Origin: Baylisascaris procyonis
Lineage: Eukaryota; Nematoda; Chromadorea; Rhabditida; Ascarididae
DNA length: 64,000 nt
Assembly: GCA_037389465.1 (NCBI GenBank)
Contig: JAZARR010000179.1
Location: 3,196,501 to 3,260,500 of the forward strand
Direction of reading: 5' to 3'
Shown one piece after another: positions 25,442 to 39,600 of this stretch (positions are counted from its first letter, which is position 1; each line of letters starts with the position of its first letter). The notes below the pieces were generated by a model, which was not told the origin of the DNA, ran no database searches, and saw only the letters and a list, made by a program, of their open reading frames with translations. A program made the translations under genes and the position numbers.

Positions 25442-28400
25442 TATTACGTTTAGCTTTCGAGGATAAGCTGGGGTGACTATGGAATTTCCGTCCCTTTTTT
25501 GATAAGTTTTTCTAATTCATAGTGCGAATTGATTAATGAGGGTTATGAGGGTTAGAATGTTCAGAGAAAGGATGGAAGAATGCTCAGAAATTCGATGTTC
25601 AGCAATGAAAATAGTCTTTTGCCTAGTTTCCATTGCAGAATTTTGAAAAGCTAAATCCGCTTCTAGTGACGATTACATCTATCGCCTGCATTCGAAAGGT
25701 GACATAAATTTGGGAATGCTTCTAAATGCAGCAGTGACAACCTCGTATGCTGTTTTAGCGAGAACATGAAAGGGATGAACGAAATCTTAAAAATAGAGTT
25801 GCTCATTGCTTATTTGTGTTTCTACCACACGCTTCCTTTATGTTACTAATAAATCACAAAGGAAGTGGGTGGTCGTTGAACCTCTATGAATTTTGTCGAA
25901 AAGCGCCCTTCCAAAGGCTCTTCACTTGTGCGCTTTATCGTTTTTCTTATTGACCTCGCCTACTTTTGCCAGCTTCTACTACGAAAACCTCACATCATTG
26001 ATATTCGCTTTTGATGTTTAGTAGCTGTTTATTTTCTGTTTGAGACCAGCAAAAAGTGATCATGATGACTGGAATCCTTTTCGTGGTTAAATAAGGAAGA
26101 TTCCATCCAGCAGAGGAATTGAAGTTCGTGACCAGAAGATAGAGATGATATCTGCGATGGGAAACTAGGATGAGCTAGATAACCAAACGTCAAAGATGTG
26201 GAAATAATCGGAAACAACACCTCTATATTTACGAAAAGGTATCTATTCGTTGGCAGGCAAGAGTTAAGGCCGCTGTTTTGTAACCTTTATTTTGAATTGA
26301 TATATGCCTTGATGTTAAGTGGATTTATATATGTCAATAGAAGTTCTGTTGTTGGATTCGAGTGCAAGTTTTTTCTAAGTTTTTTTTGACTAATATTAAC
26401 TTTAATTCCCATCAGGACCATTTATTTTGTCGTTCGGCAGACTCTTTTGAAATAATCTGACCTAATTGGTCAGGTTAGGTGAAGAGAAGAAACAACGATG
26501 TGACTGACTTCATCCGTGATGGAGACGCTATTGTTTTCTTTAGGATTTGTTAAAGGTAGTGCCGATCGTTTATTAGAATGCTTGCTTGAAACGATTAGTA
26601 GATCTCTGTCAGAGAATCGTTCTATATCCGTTCGTACTTAAGAGTCATTTGTTTATTTCATGAAATAAGCTCATTGTGCATAAGATGAGGACGAATATGA
26701 GTGAAAACTATTTTATAGGATTTAAGAAATTGGAAATCGTCTGATTTCTTTCATGCTAGTTTCATCCTTCAGTGGCGAATATTTTATTTTCTCATCGTCG
26801 TTTCAAGCGGAAAAGGTGAAACTATGGATGGGAATATTACCCATGTAGAATTTTGAGCTCATGCCAGTGTGTTTGCCAATCACTCCTCCCCGTTTTCTTT
26901 TTTACTATTTTCATGCTTTCGATTAATTTCCCTCATTCTCCCTTTTCTATTCTCCATTCCTATCCCGACCATTCGCCATCCTTCACTGTTTTATTTCATC
27001 TTTGGTGGGTTTACAGAGTTCACAGTTTAGCCGGGTCCTGTTCATAACTAAAGTTTAAAGTTAAAATCAGTTTACCCCTGCTGAGGTATAGATTGGCTTA
27101 CATTTAAGCAATTTTATTGTGCACTAACGAATGTGAAATGTTTTGTTTATTTCATGTCTTGATATGTTTTGTATATTAATTGACACGCTCTCCCATCCAC
27201 ATGTTCAATTAGCGTGATTCCATGGCTATCGTTCCGTCCTTTAATTCAAATTCTCTTCGCAAAACTGTGCTATGAATCCTTCTTTATTGTTCCAGTGAAG
27301 AAAGGCATGGAAGGAATAGCGGAATTAATGGGTCTTAACTATAAGCTATCCATCATGAAAATGGGGATCGTCATATGCGCTCGTCGTTCAACGATACTCT
27401 TCATAAACCATCACACTTGGCTTGCACTTTCACTGTGCTTATTGTGATGATCCATGACGCATATGTTTACTCTCTCTGCCGCACAGCAGAATGATTGAAT
27501 CTATTTTGTACCCTTTCTAGTAGAGGTCGTAACAGACGAGTTAATTAAATGATTGGGCAGATGTAATAATGAAGTAGTAACAAGTTGCCTCGGGGTCTAT
27601 CAAAGTTGCTACCATAAGGGCTTTAGTGATGCATTTATGTTCTCTTCTACGAATGATCTATTATGCCTTCTAGGATTTGACAATAAGTGGAGCAGGAAAC
27701 GGGGACTGAATAGAGAAAATAGTGAGCGCAAGAGTAAAGATGATTTGCTTTCACATATGTGTATCACTGTGAATGTAAGTTTATATATCCTAAATTTTTA
27801 TCTAAGTGCGCTAATGGAGAGCTAATTGCCTTGTTGATAATTGACACCTCTTCGTTTAATTAATATTATTCTTCTGCCTCCAATGGATTTCGGTTTTTTT
27901 GTGAAATTTTTGGCAGCAGTTTTTTCTTTTTCTTTACAAAATGAGAATATTGTATGAAATTGCTTTTTGCATTTATTTGCGATTGACATCGTTTGCAAAT
28001 TTCATTTAACAATTTAAAAAGTTCTATTGACCAATTTTCGCATTCTTTCCCCGTAAATTTTGCTTGTTCGAATACGTTCATCAAATGTGATAGGTAAATG
28101 AGCTTGCTATGCTCATATAAATAAACATGTAATTGTTAGGAATTGATGATATTCGATGAGAAGTGGGATGAAAGTTGCCTTTAGGGGTGACGATGTTAGC
28201 TGTTAATATGAATAATTGTGCTGATCAAAATTGTTGCTGAGATCCGACTAGAATTTTAGTCGGATTCCGCTTGAAATTCCGAGATCACCTTTGAGATTTG
28301 TCATATTGTTGGAAAAATTGCTGTATTTGGAGGGTTGTAGAATTAGAGTATTTAATGAACTCAACATCGAAGAGTGCTGAAATTCTTATCTCTTTGAATT

Positions 28401-30661
28401 TTTTTCGATCAGTTCATATATTTATAATTAGAATATTAGTGCGCATTTTAATTTGAGCTTTTCTAGAAATTTCATTTTATTCGAATTGAAAATATTAGAG
28501 GATTCATTGATTACTCATCTGTCAAGAAAAAAATCCACAATTGTAATGATTATTTGTTACTTAACAAAAGTAAATTAAAATTTTCGGAGAAGTGATATAG
28601 CGAATAAACCGGTTGGCATAAAAAATGCATCGTTATATCCTTCATTAATAACTTCCCAATTTTTCCTGAATGACTCTAACATTCTTGAATGACTTCATCT
28701 CCATCCTGAATGATTTCAGTCTCTTATTGCTTTGATCTCAAGCAAAAACTACGAAAAAGGCAGCTTTTGGACTTTGTAAAAATGCATCTAAAGTGTCGTT
28801 CAGAGGGATCGATATATAATGGTGATGTTAAATGATTCTTTAATGCGCTGATTTCACAGCTATGTTGACTTTGTTCACCTTGTTTGCCTTATGAAATATA
28901 TCTTCCAATAAAACAACTTAATCGTTACTAGTTTCAACTCGCAATAGAGTTTTAGTTTCTGGCTGAATTGTTTTGAACAAATACAACCGAGTCCACCGAC
29001 TTCAGAAACGGAAATAAGGATTTCGTCAATTTTTATCGACCTAAATTCGGCCTAAATCTTCTCGATCTTTTATTTTGCAAGAGAAATTCGGTTTTCATTG
29101 TGAACGCCTTCATTTTTATCGGAAGCCAACCAATTTTTCTCGAATGCATTCTATCTTGAAGGAGTTTTTCGTAACCACATGTTTCATTTAGAACAAAATT
29201 TCTCAATGAAGCGTCGAAAGTTTAGAGAATTGCATTTGCAGTAAGTTTCTTCCCCTCAGTACTATGCTCAATGCAAGATGCACCACATTGCGACAATTGA
29301 AATTCGAAAGCATCACGTAGAAATTTTAGTAATTTTATAAAAATGTAAAAGCGGATATATAAGAAAAGTTCAGATAGAAGCAGGTAAGCGGGAGGATAGA
29401 AACGATAGATATATGAACATTTTTAGCGTAAACTGCGAAACACTTCAAAGCAATTAATGTTTTGTGAACGAATCTGTGTAAAATTTTGTTTGATATCAGG
29501 AAGACGTTTTTAAAGTTGTTTACATGAAAAATATATATGCATTTTCGCATTTTTATACGTAGTGAATATTTTGCAGAATTTCACTGCTCATTATAAGTTT
29601 TAAGTTTTCATTGCTTAACCTATATCATAGTTACATCTACTCTTTTTGTAATGAAAGATTTGATCTTTTCTTATTAGATGTACTGATATGTAATTTTTCG
29701 AATTTTACAGTTTTTCGCATAGTTTGACATATTTCTCTTTTATTTTACTTTCTTTTATTTGCTTCGTTGTTTACGGCTGGAAAGCTGCACTTGCCTCGGT
29801 GTGTTTTTTATATGTATATATTTATATATGTTTATTCACCTGACGATCCGTCCATTCGCCAAAGGTCGGTGCCGATCTGTCGAGTTCCATTCGGCTCATT
29901 CGACTTTTTGGCGATTAAGGTTTGCCAGTGACGTTCGGGTTGCTACCCCTTGTACCTCTGTAGCCGCGGTTTGCCTTTCCACACTTAGCCGGGATGGTCA
30001 CTGAAGATCAGAAACGCAGTCATCACCCCATGACCTTCTGGAAGCCTTTACAGCTGTATGTCATGCAGGTCATACTCCATCACCTCTTCGCACTGCGGGA
30101 CAGGATACTTCATATCATGCTGCCAAAATGGCTGTTCTGTGTCACTGGGGGTTTTGACTGTTGAAACTGCGACATTACGTTTGATTTGAAAAACAATGAA
30201 TAGAGATGCCTTGACATTAACAGGTGCAACTGCGACATTAACAGGTGCATTCTAAAGCACAACAATTGAATATCTGTTTCTGTGTACGCAGATGGCTGCT
30301 GAAAGCAAACTGTGACATTCTTTGAAAAAAAAGTGAAGTTAAATCGTATAGCCTCATTCATAAAATGCCGAAGATTGAGGAATAATCGACATCTTAATAA
30401 TGGAGTGTTCAGATTGCTGAGCCAAAATGAACTTCTTTCGTTGGAAAATTTCGCTTTTCACCTTTCCTGTGTCTACTTTTTCAATCGTTAAGAGGATACG
30501 TCTAGCAAAAATCCATCGTATCAAGCACCTATTCACCTAGAAGCTTTCGGCTACACGATGATTTCGACATATATCAATTTGTTGGAACTGAGTACGTGTC
30601 ATATCCGATAGTAGCAAAGCAAATGAAAGTGGTACATATTTCAACTGTGGTTGTTTCCACA
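25442..30661. other. Intergenic region between convergent DESI2 and GT14 genes
   Basis: No supported exon chain on either strand. The segment 29850-30130 is clearly richer in GC than its surroundings and lacks an intact frame beyond about 80 codons. A 21-base unit (GACATTAACAGGTGCAACTGC) occurs as a tandem pair near 30213-30250. Confidence 0.5.
25848..25853 (+). terminator. Possible polyadenylation signal of DESI2
   Basis: AATAAA lies 407 bases after the stop codon. No closer canonical hexamer was seen, so the 3' UTR would be long for a worm gene. Confidence 0.3.
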
Positions 30662-30667
30662 TTTATT
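30662..30667 (-). terminator. Polyadenylation signal of the GT14 gene
   Basis: On the minus strand AATAAA begins 16 bases after the TAG stop (30684-30686) of the glycosyltransferase. The position fits the short 3' UTRs common in nematodes. Confidence 0.6.
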
Positions 30668-30683
30668 ATCAAACATTCCACTG

Positions 30684-33600
30684 CTATAAGGCATTGGCCC
30701 ACTCGTTGACACTTTGTTGACGCATAATTCTTGGGCCTGGCAAATTCCCATACGGTTCATCGTTGAAGAGATCGTCGTTATTGAAGGCACGTTGTCGGAC
30801 TTTTTTATAGAGGCAGAAGAATGCAGCTGGTTGATATGTTATATATAATTTATGTACAATAAGTTCAGGTCTTTGCAGCAGATTTGGTATATCTCGAACT
30901 CCGAATACACACGAATATCGCACGTATTTCCCTAAAAACGACATCAATATTGCTGAGGAAATAACACAGATTTGGCGATCGACGTTGTGAATAGAAAAAC
31001 TTTATGCAAAATAAGCCTTTCTTTCCCCCTCCCTTGCAATCCCTTCCTTCCTTGCGAACGACTTTTCTCATGGTCTGGGAGAAAATGTCACCTCAGCCTC
31101 AGTAACCCTTTCTTAGATTACCGAGAGTAAACCATTTAAAAATCTTAGGAAATTTTGTATTTCAAGGTACGCAGTATACCAGAATAGTTATTCTAAGTCC
31201 GCCAAAGTCGAAAAATCGGAAAGTCAAGTCCTGTTTGATTTAACTTGGAAACTGCGGAAAGCTGAGCCCCACAATGGGTCAATTTATTCAATGAGGGTTA
31301 GTCGTACCAGCCTCTACGCGGTCAAAAATTCATATGCAGTATTTGACCTCCTGGAAAGTCAAGTACCATTAGCACACTATTGACTGGATATGTTATCAAA
31401 GACGTGAACACTCGGTTAATACATATCATCTATTTAATGCATATTATATAAGATAGTCTTGTAGTAATAAAAGGGAGGAAAATGAAAATCATTAGGAAAA
31501 GAAATGCATTGATATTACTGTAACAAGAACTCCGTAACTACGGTGGTCCTTACACTCCATTTATTTCCTGATAACTGGCAGTTATAGCTGACAGACCTCA
31601 ATCTATATTGCATATCGAGCAACGCAACATTTTTTTAAAGAGTATATTGATTTTTCTCTGGTTCTTATGAGCACTTTTAGGATCACCAATGGTACTTCAT
31701 ATGAGTCCTATAATATTATTCAGGATGTGTAGTTTCGCAACAGATATGACCAAAAAAATGATGGAAAAACTCTGGAGATCTCTTTTATCGCAATGTGTAA
31801 TTCAATCGATTGAAGTAGTGCTCACGCAGAGATGACTAGCCCCATATGAGTTTTCAGGTGAATAGGTGCAGCGCGTGAGATAATCACAACAGGAACAGAA
31901 GGAGGATAGCAAACTGTTGCAGTACTACAGCACATTTTTGGTGACTAACAAAAATAATATAAGGTAACCGGGACAAACCAGGTGTCTTTCGTTTGCAGGG
32001 AAAAGCTTTTTCGCATAGCTATCGCAGGTGAGCGCCACATCACATCATTCGTTACCATATTTTATTGCTCAAGCCCAGTCACTTCTAGTCGTCATATAGT
32101 TAAGTATGCCTGGTGAGCATATGGCGCTGATAATGCAACGTAGAACGTTGACTTAGTATCACAGTACGCACTATGATTTTGGAGTTATGACTCAATACTG
32201 TATCTTCAAGTAAGCTTTCATTCCCCTCGACTACGAGTACTGCTATATACGGTCATAAGTGTGTATATTGAAGCTTCAGCCAATCCTAACTTTCTATGAT
32301 AGATTTATGCATATTATATGATAGTAAATGATAAAACATCTGCATATATTTTTCAAATTGTCTCGAATCTCCAAAAAGTTCGTCTATGAATTCTCCTGGA
32401 AAAATCTGCATATGTATGGGCCTATGGGCCAAACAGAAGTTGGCTTGCCTAGTTAAGATAGTGTTGTTAAAGAATCAATTATATATCGCTAAATGGTTAC
32501 TGGTCACCTTGGCATGGTTTCGATGAGACGATAACATTATATTTTTCGATCCATCGTTGATACCGAGAGATGTAATAGGGGATCGATTTCTGTGCCAATG
32601 AAGCATTATACTTTTCGATTTCTCGTCTCTTTTCAACGTCATTCAGCAGCTTCATTGCGTCGAAACTTCCTGGCATTTGAACACCTTTAAGAAGAACTCG
32701 TTTATTGCTATCTACATTAAAATCTAATAAGCGATGTGATCATCACTTCAAGCATCTATTAACTGCACACTTCAAGCATCATCTACTCCATTTTCTAAGT
32801 TCTGCATTCACAGTGATGTTCGATCAAAGGCGAGAGCCAAGGTGGAGCCTTATTAGAGAGCATATCCAAAATATAGCACATTGATATCGAGGCTCGAGGT
32901 TGCGCAACTCAATTAAATTGTTGCATGATTCATGAATCAATTATAAGAATGCTAGTGGACACGCAAAGAAAATGAGACCAAAATTGATGCACGAAATGAT
33001 TCATAAAAAGGTTCAATAAGCTCATTAGGGAATCAATGAAAAGATCTCCTCGGCAAAAACTATGCGGAGTGAAAAACATAAACGCGTGCAGAAAATTTCG
33101 AAAAAATCTAGCATGAATGCAGAATTTCTAACATCTTATACATTAATAAATGTTAATCTTCGGCTACTTCCATGTTTAGCGGACCAATGATGGCGACTGT
33201 TCGAAAAATTCGAGAAGTTAATGCCAGCCGCGGAATCGTGCTGTTTGACAAAAAATTTCAAACTTTCTAGAAACATTTCCATATTTTTAGCGATGAAGCT
33301 TGGCCTATTTTTCCTTATCCATATCCATATCTGAGGTCTTCTGATATTCATTTGGTCACTCACTTCCATTATTTGACCTCCTCTCCCCCCAGGTATAGCA
33401 GTGAAGTGAATTTTGTTGATGAGGAATAAAACTTTAGAGTTCATTAAGCGTTGGGAAGTCAGAGTTTTCAAGTGGTCAAAGTAACGAAGTGACGAAAGCG
33501 CGGTTCACTCGTGAAGGAAGCGTTAGAACATCGTTATTAGCCTGCATACATATGCATGTGTGGATTTAATATCGTTGTCAAACAACACAATGCAATGAAT

Positions 33601-36600
33601 TCATCTATTATCCCACTGTCTTCAAAACCAATCTTTTTATTTTCACATAATAATTAACTACCAACAGTTTTCACTACTGTAACGGAATTAAACATAAACA
33701 CAAACGTTTCGGATTGCCAGCAAGTGTGAGCCAGAAATACTCGTCGGGACACATCAATCGCCATTTGCGACGCATAAACGATCGAAGTGCTTTCGATTGC
33801 TCACTGCCAACGAAAAAGCGAGCCGTATCACGACTGAATGTAGCCGATAAACTCGATTTAATCAACTCCATGCCATATACTGGCTCCACTTCGTCCTTAA
33901 TTTTCATATTGCGGAGTCGTGAAATATGTGCTACATGTCGACATTTCTATATTTTTGGATTACAAAAAAATTCCCTAAGTAAGCTGAAGTTGGCAAACAA
34001 GACAGTTCTAGGATACGCCTGGGATGCTAGTTACATTTTAGTCGTTCGTTCAACGGATTCTTTCGTTGACAGCAACCGGAATCTCCTTTCTTCTTCTGAC
34101 TGAGAGCAGCATCGAGGCAGAAAAGAGTTTGACGAGTAATATTTGGGGAACAACTTCTTAGATTGCCATAAAATACGCATTATTATTCTCATAGCGAATA
34201 AAATTTTTGTTGGAAATTTATGCCCATTGCATTTTTCATCACAATAGAACCAACACACAGAGGTACTTCCGCAGAGGATTTTTCACGACTCCTAAGCGAT
34301 TTCATCTATCATGTGTTTATGAGAACGCTGCAATATTTTAATAGGCATAACTAGAAAATGAAATTTGTGGATCATCTCATTTGTCAGCATCAGATGATAT
34401 AATTACACTGAAAACGTTGGTGAACGAGAACGATCATAGAGTTTCAAATCAGTGAACTCGCGGTTGCATTAGAGTTGAGCGTTACATATTTGTAATTCAC
34501 TGAGAATAATTCATATGTTTCTGAGGGATGCTTTCAATCAAATACATTAGAAAGCTGCTTTAACAATACACTATGCATAACTCGAACATTCTTATCTTCA
34601 TTTTCATTCATATGAAAGTTTTTCGTCACAACGATTTAAATTCAGCAATGTTAATGTATTTATTAAATACAGAATATCTCAACGCATCGATGGATTTATG
34701 AAGTATAAGTAAACGTGAATCTAATCTCTTCTTAACATAATCTCTTCCTAATGCTCATCTATTTTCTCATAGTTTCATTGACATTGCTTCTGATACGCTT
34801 TATATTTCCTGTATTCCTTTTTGAATTAAATCACTAATGACGGTTATTAACAGTACAATTTCATAATGTTATCAGCGAAAATATTATTTTATTGAATTCT
34901 ACTGACCCCAGCAAAACACCATTATCCTAGCAAGTAGTCATTAGGGAATGCCAATAAGAAAGAAGTAAGAATAACCTTTGGCCAGATCCATCTGTGTAAT
35001 TTGTCCAGAAAAGGCTCCTCAACCATTTTCACTACTTCCGCATTTATTGAACCATTAAGGCGCTTGAATATTCGAACCATTTCTTTGTTGGTTCTAAGAG
35101 GCAGATCGACACCCGAAAGATACTGCAACAGAAAATGCGACGCTTAAGGCATCAACATATCCTATGGCATGTAAAATTCGACCTTTCCGACCGGTACGAC
35201 TAACTTAGTTCTCTCCTTCAATTTGTCTATTGTCAGTCCACTGTCCAGCAAGACTTATGACCACACCTGCTGATTCACCCGGTCAACGGAAAATATGAAC
35301 TGATCCGACTTGTTTTACTCGTCAAAGTTTAAAAAGGTGTCTTATGTTGTAGAAGGTGCGGAATTGCGGAGGATCTCGTAAATCTCAATAAATGTTTACG
35401 CTCAATTATATTAGGTGGTGAAAAAAGATTAAATCAGACAAGGTAGAGGAATTAAATAACCTTAGCTAAGCCATCCTACTGAAACCTACATTCACGCTAG
35501 TTCCATCTTCTCTGGCATTTATTTATATGCACATGTTAGATTATTGTTTTTGGCGTCATTCGATAGCGTTTGATGTTCGCAACATGAAACTCGAATAATT
35601 TTTTGTGTTAATGTCGAAAATTGAAATGAGTTTTAAAAAACCGAAGTTTTTAAACTCACTTTTCAAGACCTATTCTTCATTACAGTTAAAAAACTTTGAT
35701 AGTAAAGTGCAATAAGAAGTAATGAAATTCATTGCAACCTAGTGACAGGATGGGAAAAATAGAACATTATGTCCAGTATATCATGAAAGGGAGAGAGGGA
35801 TGCGGTTTCTCATATTTTTCAGAGAAAACAGTTCATTATCGATTAAATAGATTTCGCATTTCATATTAGTTATTTAATCGATTATCGATTAAATAACTAA
35901 TGTGAAATGCGTACGGTGCTAACTGGAGACGATGAGTTGATTATTTAGATATTAAAATGAACTAGATCATGGTTACTCGTTCAGTTGAGCAGTCAGTGAT
36001 GTCGAAGAGGGTGGGTGGGTTTTAGCGCCTCTGGCCATTTGAAAGTGAGTGAACAAGTTACCTGGTAATACCTCCATGGATGATCGGATAGGGTAAGTTT
36101 AGTAAGACAAGAGAGTACGGCATCCAGAACGCTATTACCGCAGTGATAAACTGTTGGAGCATTCTGGAACGCTCTACTTCATTTATGAAGAGGCTGTGAA
36201 CAACAACTGCAAAAAATATCTAAGAAATTCTTGCAGAGTAGATCATTTTAGGAATTAAAAAGCACGATAAAGTCATTAAGGAAATTTTTAAGGAACAAAT
36301 AAATATTGCCCAACATGTGTGGTTTCGCATAAACGAACACTCTTGGGTTGCATAATAATTCGTTTTTTTTTTCGGTCACAGCTTACCATTGCAGAGGTGA
36401 TAATGATTTGCAGTTTTCCAGGAATTTCCGAATATCTATTAGCACCGTCAAAATATTAACAAATTGGACCAAACTATTGTATGGAGGACCATTCTAACAT
36501 CAATCTCGTTTCTTCAAACCACATTGCCATAGACATTTTTTTTGATTGAAATCATAAAATTGGAGTCTAAATTTATGTAAAACGCGGAAATATGCGGATG

Positions 36601-39600
36601 CAAACAGGAAATTTAGAGGCATGATGCCGTCATGACAAATTTTTTGCAAATTTCCGAGGATCCTTTAGGAAGAAAAACTGAATAAGCGGGAAAAAACAAA
36701 AGTTCAGCCATATTGAAAGCAATATAAAATATGCAAATTTCAATGCAAAATATTTTCAACTTACAATGACATGAATATTGGGAAAACATTCTTGTAAAAG
36801 AAATATTGTCTGCTTAAATCTTGTTGAAGTTTTATTATCGATGGCAATACAATAGGAATTCTGTGGATGATATATGGCACTCATCATATAGTACACCTAT
36901 AAATATAATTTAATCGTTCGATTGAAAAATGCTAATTATATAAAAGTATTTTATTATACGAATTATCTTCTCTTCCTATTAGTATGAAATCTTTATAGTG
37001 CATTATAATTACAACTTTATCCTCCTTAGAACGTAGGAAGAGGAATGAGAGAGATCTAGCAGCTCGAAGTATCCAACCACTCTAATAGAAGAAGATAGCA
37101 TTTAGCCATATTCTCTCTTTGGTAAGCGATCAAGGTTAAATAATTGTGCATTATAAAGGATGTAACTATATGTGAAGGTATAATGCCGCTATGTTTTGAG
37201 GGATTCAGAAAGAATGCAGGTTACGACGAGGGCAGTAGAGGACAAAAAGAAAATCGGAAATGGCAAGGAAAAAACCCTTTGCGGAACAACTGAACCCATT
37301 TAATTTGGCGAAATAAATCTATCCTGCAAAAATCTAATCTAGAAAAATCCCTCACATTTACCATAAAAAAATCCAACTCGAAAGTTTTCCATTCAAATTA
37401 TAGATTACTTTCATAATAAGGATCTGTTGCGTCTTTCAACGTAGACCTGTATTAATTTTCGATATATTAAATTACGAGGTTTTCTCATTATTGTGAAAAA
37501 ATTGCATATTTCTCTCATTATTGTGAAAAGCGCATGAGTCGACGATTTAAATAGATGCGTTTAATGAGCAAAGATGGGCGAAATCATTATATTCTAAGAA
37601 ATCATTCGGCCGCAGGCTATAAAGTGGCCAGTACAGCTACAAGGAAAAATTTTAAGGACAGTAAAGACATCTACAAATATTACCGGTCGAGAAACATGGT
37701 TAAAGGATTCAAAATGGGTCCAAATACCTGAATGTACCATCGATGTACCAAGATACCGTAAGCAATTGGGAATTGTTCTTCCTCTTGGGAAAGGGGAATA
37801 CGATTAAATTTGAAGTGACCTTTGATGAATCGACATCTAAATTTGTTTCATTCAAATTGGATAAAAGCACATCCATAAGACTTTCAAGAAATTTAATATA
37901 CTCCGACTTCTTATTAAATAGCAATAAGTGAGAGTAATGCATTACCATAATTAAATGTATCAATAAAAAATTATTACAAAATTGGAACCCTTCTCATATT
38001 TACAGTCCATTATTCTATCCCATTAGCTGAGATAGTTCCCTGCATAAATTGGCCTTTCATCGAGAAGGATTCCCGATGTTAGCTGATTTATAATCATATA
38101 AGTCGTTGAGGACAATTAGCATCAATGAAACATTGATTAGTTTTACCCGAAAAACAACCTTCCCGTAGCCGTTATACCTAATTGTTGTCGTCCCTTCAAC
38201 TTTCACGTCTGCACTAGTGTTTGGAAGAGGGCCCATCGAACGGGTGCCGCCACCACTTGAAATGACGAATCGTACCCCGCGGGGGGATTGAGTTTTCAGA
38301 ATCCTCCGCGGAAGGAGGGGTGATCGCAGAGAGCGGAGGCCTCTCTCTGAATTGATGCTATGTTCATATCCGACTACTTCTCCTTCAGACGACTTTTTCT
38401 TGTCACCAGAAGCAAGGCAATTATAAGAGTAGGGAAGGGGACAGCAAACTGTGAAGCACCGGCAGCAGTGGGTTTTTCTTTGAGCATCGTATGGATTAAC
38501 AGGTTTGCATTAACGCTATGTCGCAGAGCTTCTTGATACGGCTCGAGTGTTTTCGTTCATTCGAGACATGCTTCCATTCACATCAAGGGTTTCCGTTATG
38601 CTTTTTGACATATTATCTGAATATCATCATTCACGATAAACTGTTGTTTCTCTGAGGGAAACATGTTCGCCACATTGCTGTCCAGCGTTTTTCCAATACA
38701 TTGAATCACGCAGTTTCCGCGTGTTTTGTGACTCAGTGGAGAATTTTTTCAGCTTGCGACTGCTGAATTTACGCGCCTAACATCCCTCACAGAGATGACG
38801 AGAACCGCCGGGGCACTCGCTGTAGCTGGGAATTTTTTGGTCGCAGGGACCCCAGCGGTCCAAAATTTATGATTCATATTGATGCGACGGGCCTCGCGAG
38901 GAAGCACTCGCGAGGTGCCCGCGGGTCTTGAACTCCGAACACTAGTATGCAAAATTTAGCGAATTGACTCAGGTTACCTGGAGTAGGAAGCACAGGTGCA
39001 AGAAGCTTTCAGTCCATTTAAAGTATTTTGCTAAATTAGCATGTCGAAGTATAAATATCGTTGCCGGAACTTATAACCATATCTGAATTGATTAATGGGG
39101 GTCCATCCGTAGAACATGTATGACAATCTTTCTTAACAAAGATAAGCTGATGTCACTGATAAAGAACACCATATACTGCACGACCTCGATAGAATAGTTT
39201 AATATCGACGTTTTTACAACTTATGCGATCATCAAAAAACAACGGCAGCTTGTGTGCGATCGCCATCTCTGTGCATTCGGCACTGATCAGCAAGAGAATC
39301 GACTAATTCTTCCCTGTGCGAACGCTCTACGGTAACGCTGCATAAATGCCTGATTCCATGCTATAGCTCACATTTATAGTCCTCGAAAATAGCTAAAACT
39401 AGCTTGCATTTTTAGGAGATATGAAATCTCTAAATGATAATGCCTCGAGCATCATACGCATGAAATAGTGACGTTTTTGAGTTTCACATGAAAGGGTAGA
39501 AGAAAGGGGAAGAATAAGAGGGATCACCACGGGATCACCACCTCTTTACGCTATAGTTTTGATTTCATCGATTGGAAAGAGCCGAAACATGATAAAAAAA

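Noticed and set aside
33136..33471. Minus-strand frame with AIPGGRGGQ, next to the GT14 exon at 33706-33946, as the PGG-motif exon
   Set aside because: Its continuation does not match the family and the phase fails. The exon at 32711-32508 supplies MPGSFDA, YYISRYQRW and the Cys-Gln-Gly junction in correct phase.
33714..34103. 129-codon plus-strand frame
   Set aside because: Mostly antisense shadow of a well-supported GT14 exon (33706-33946).
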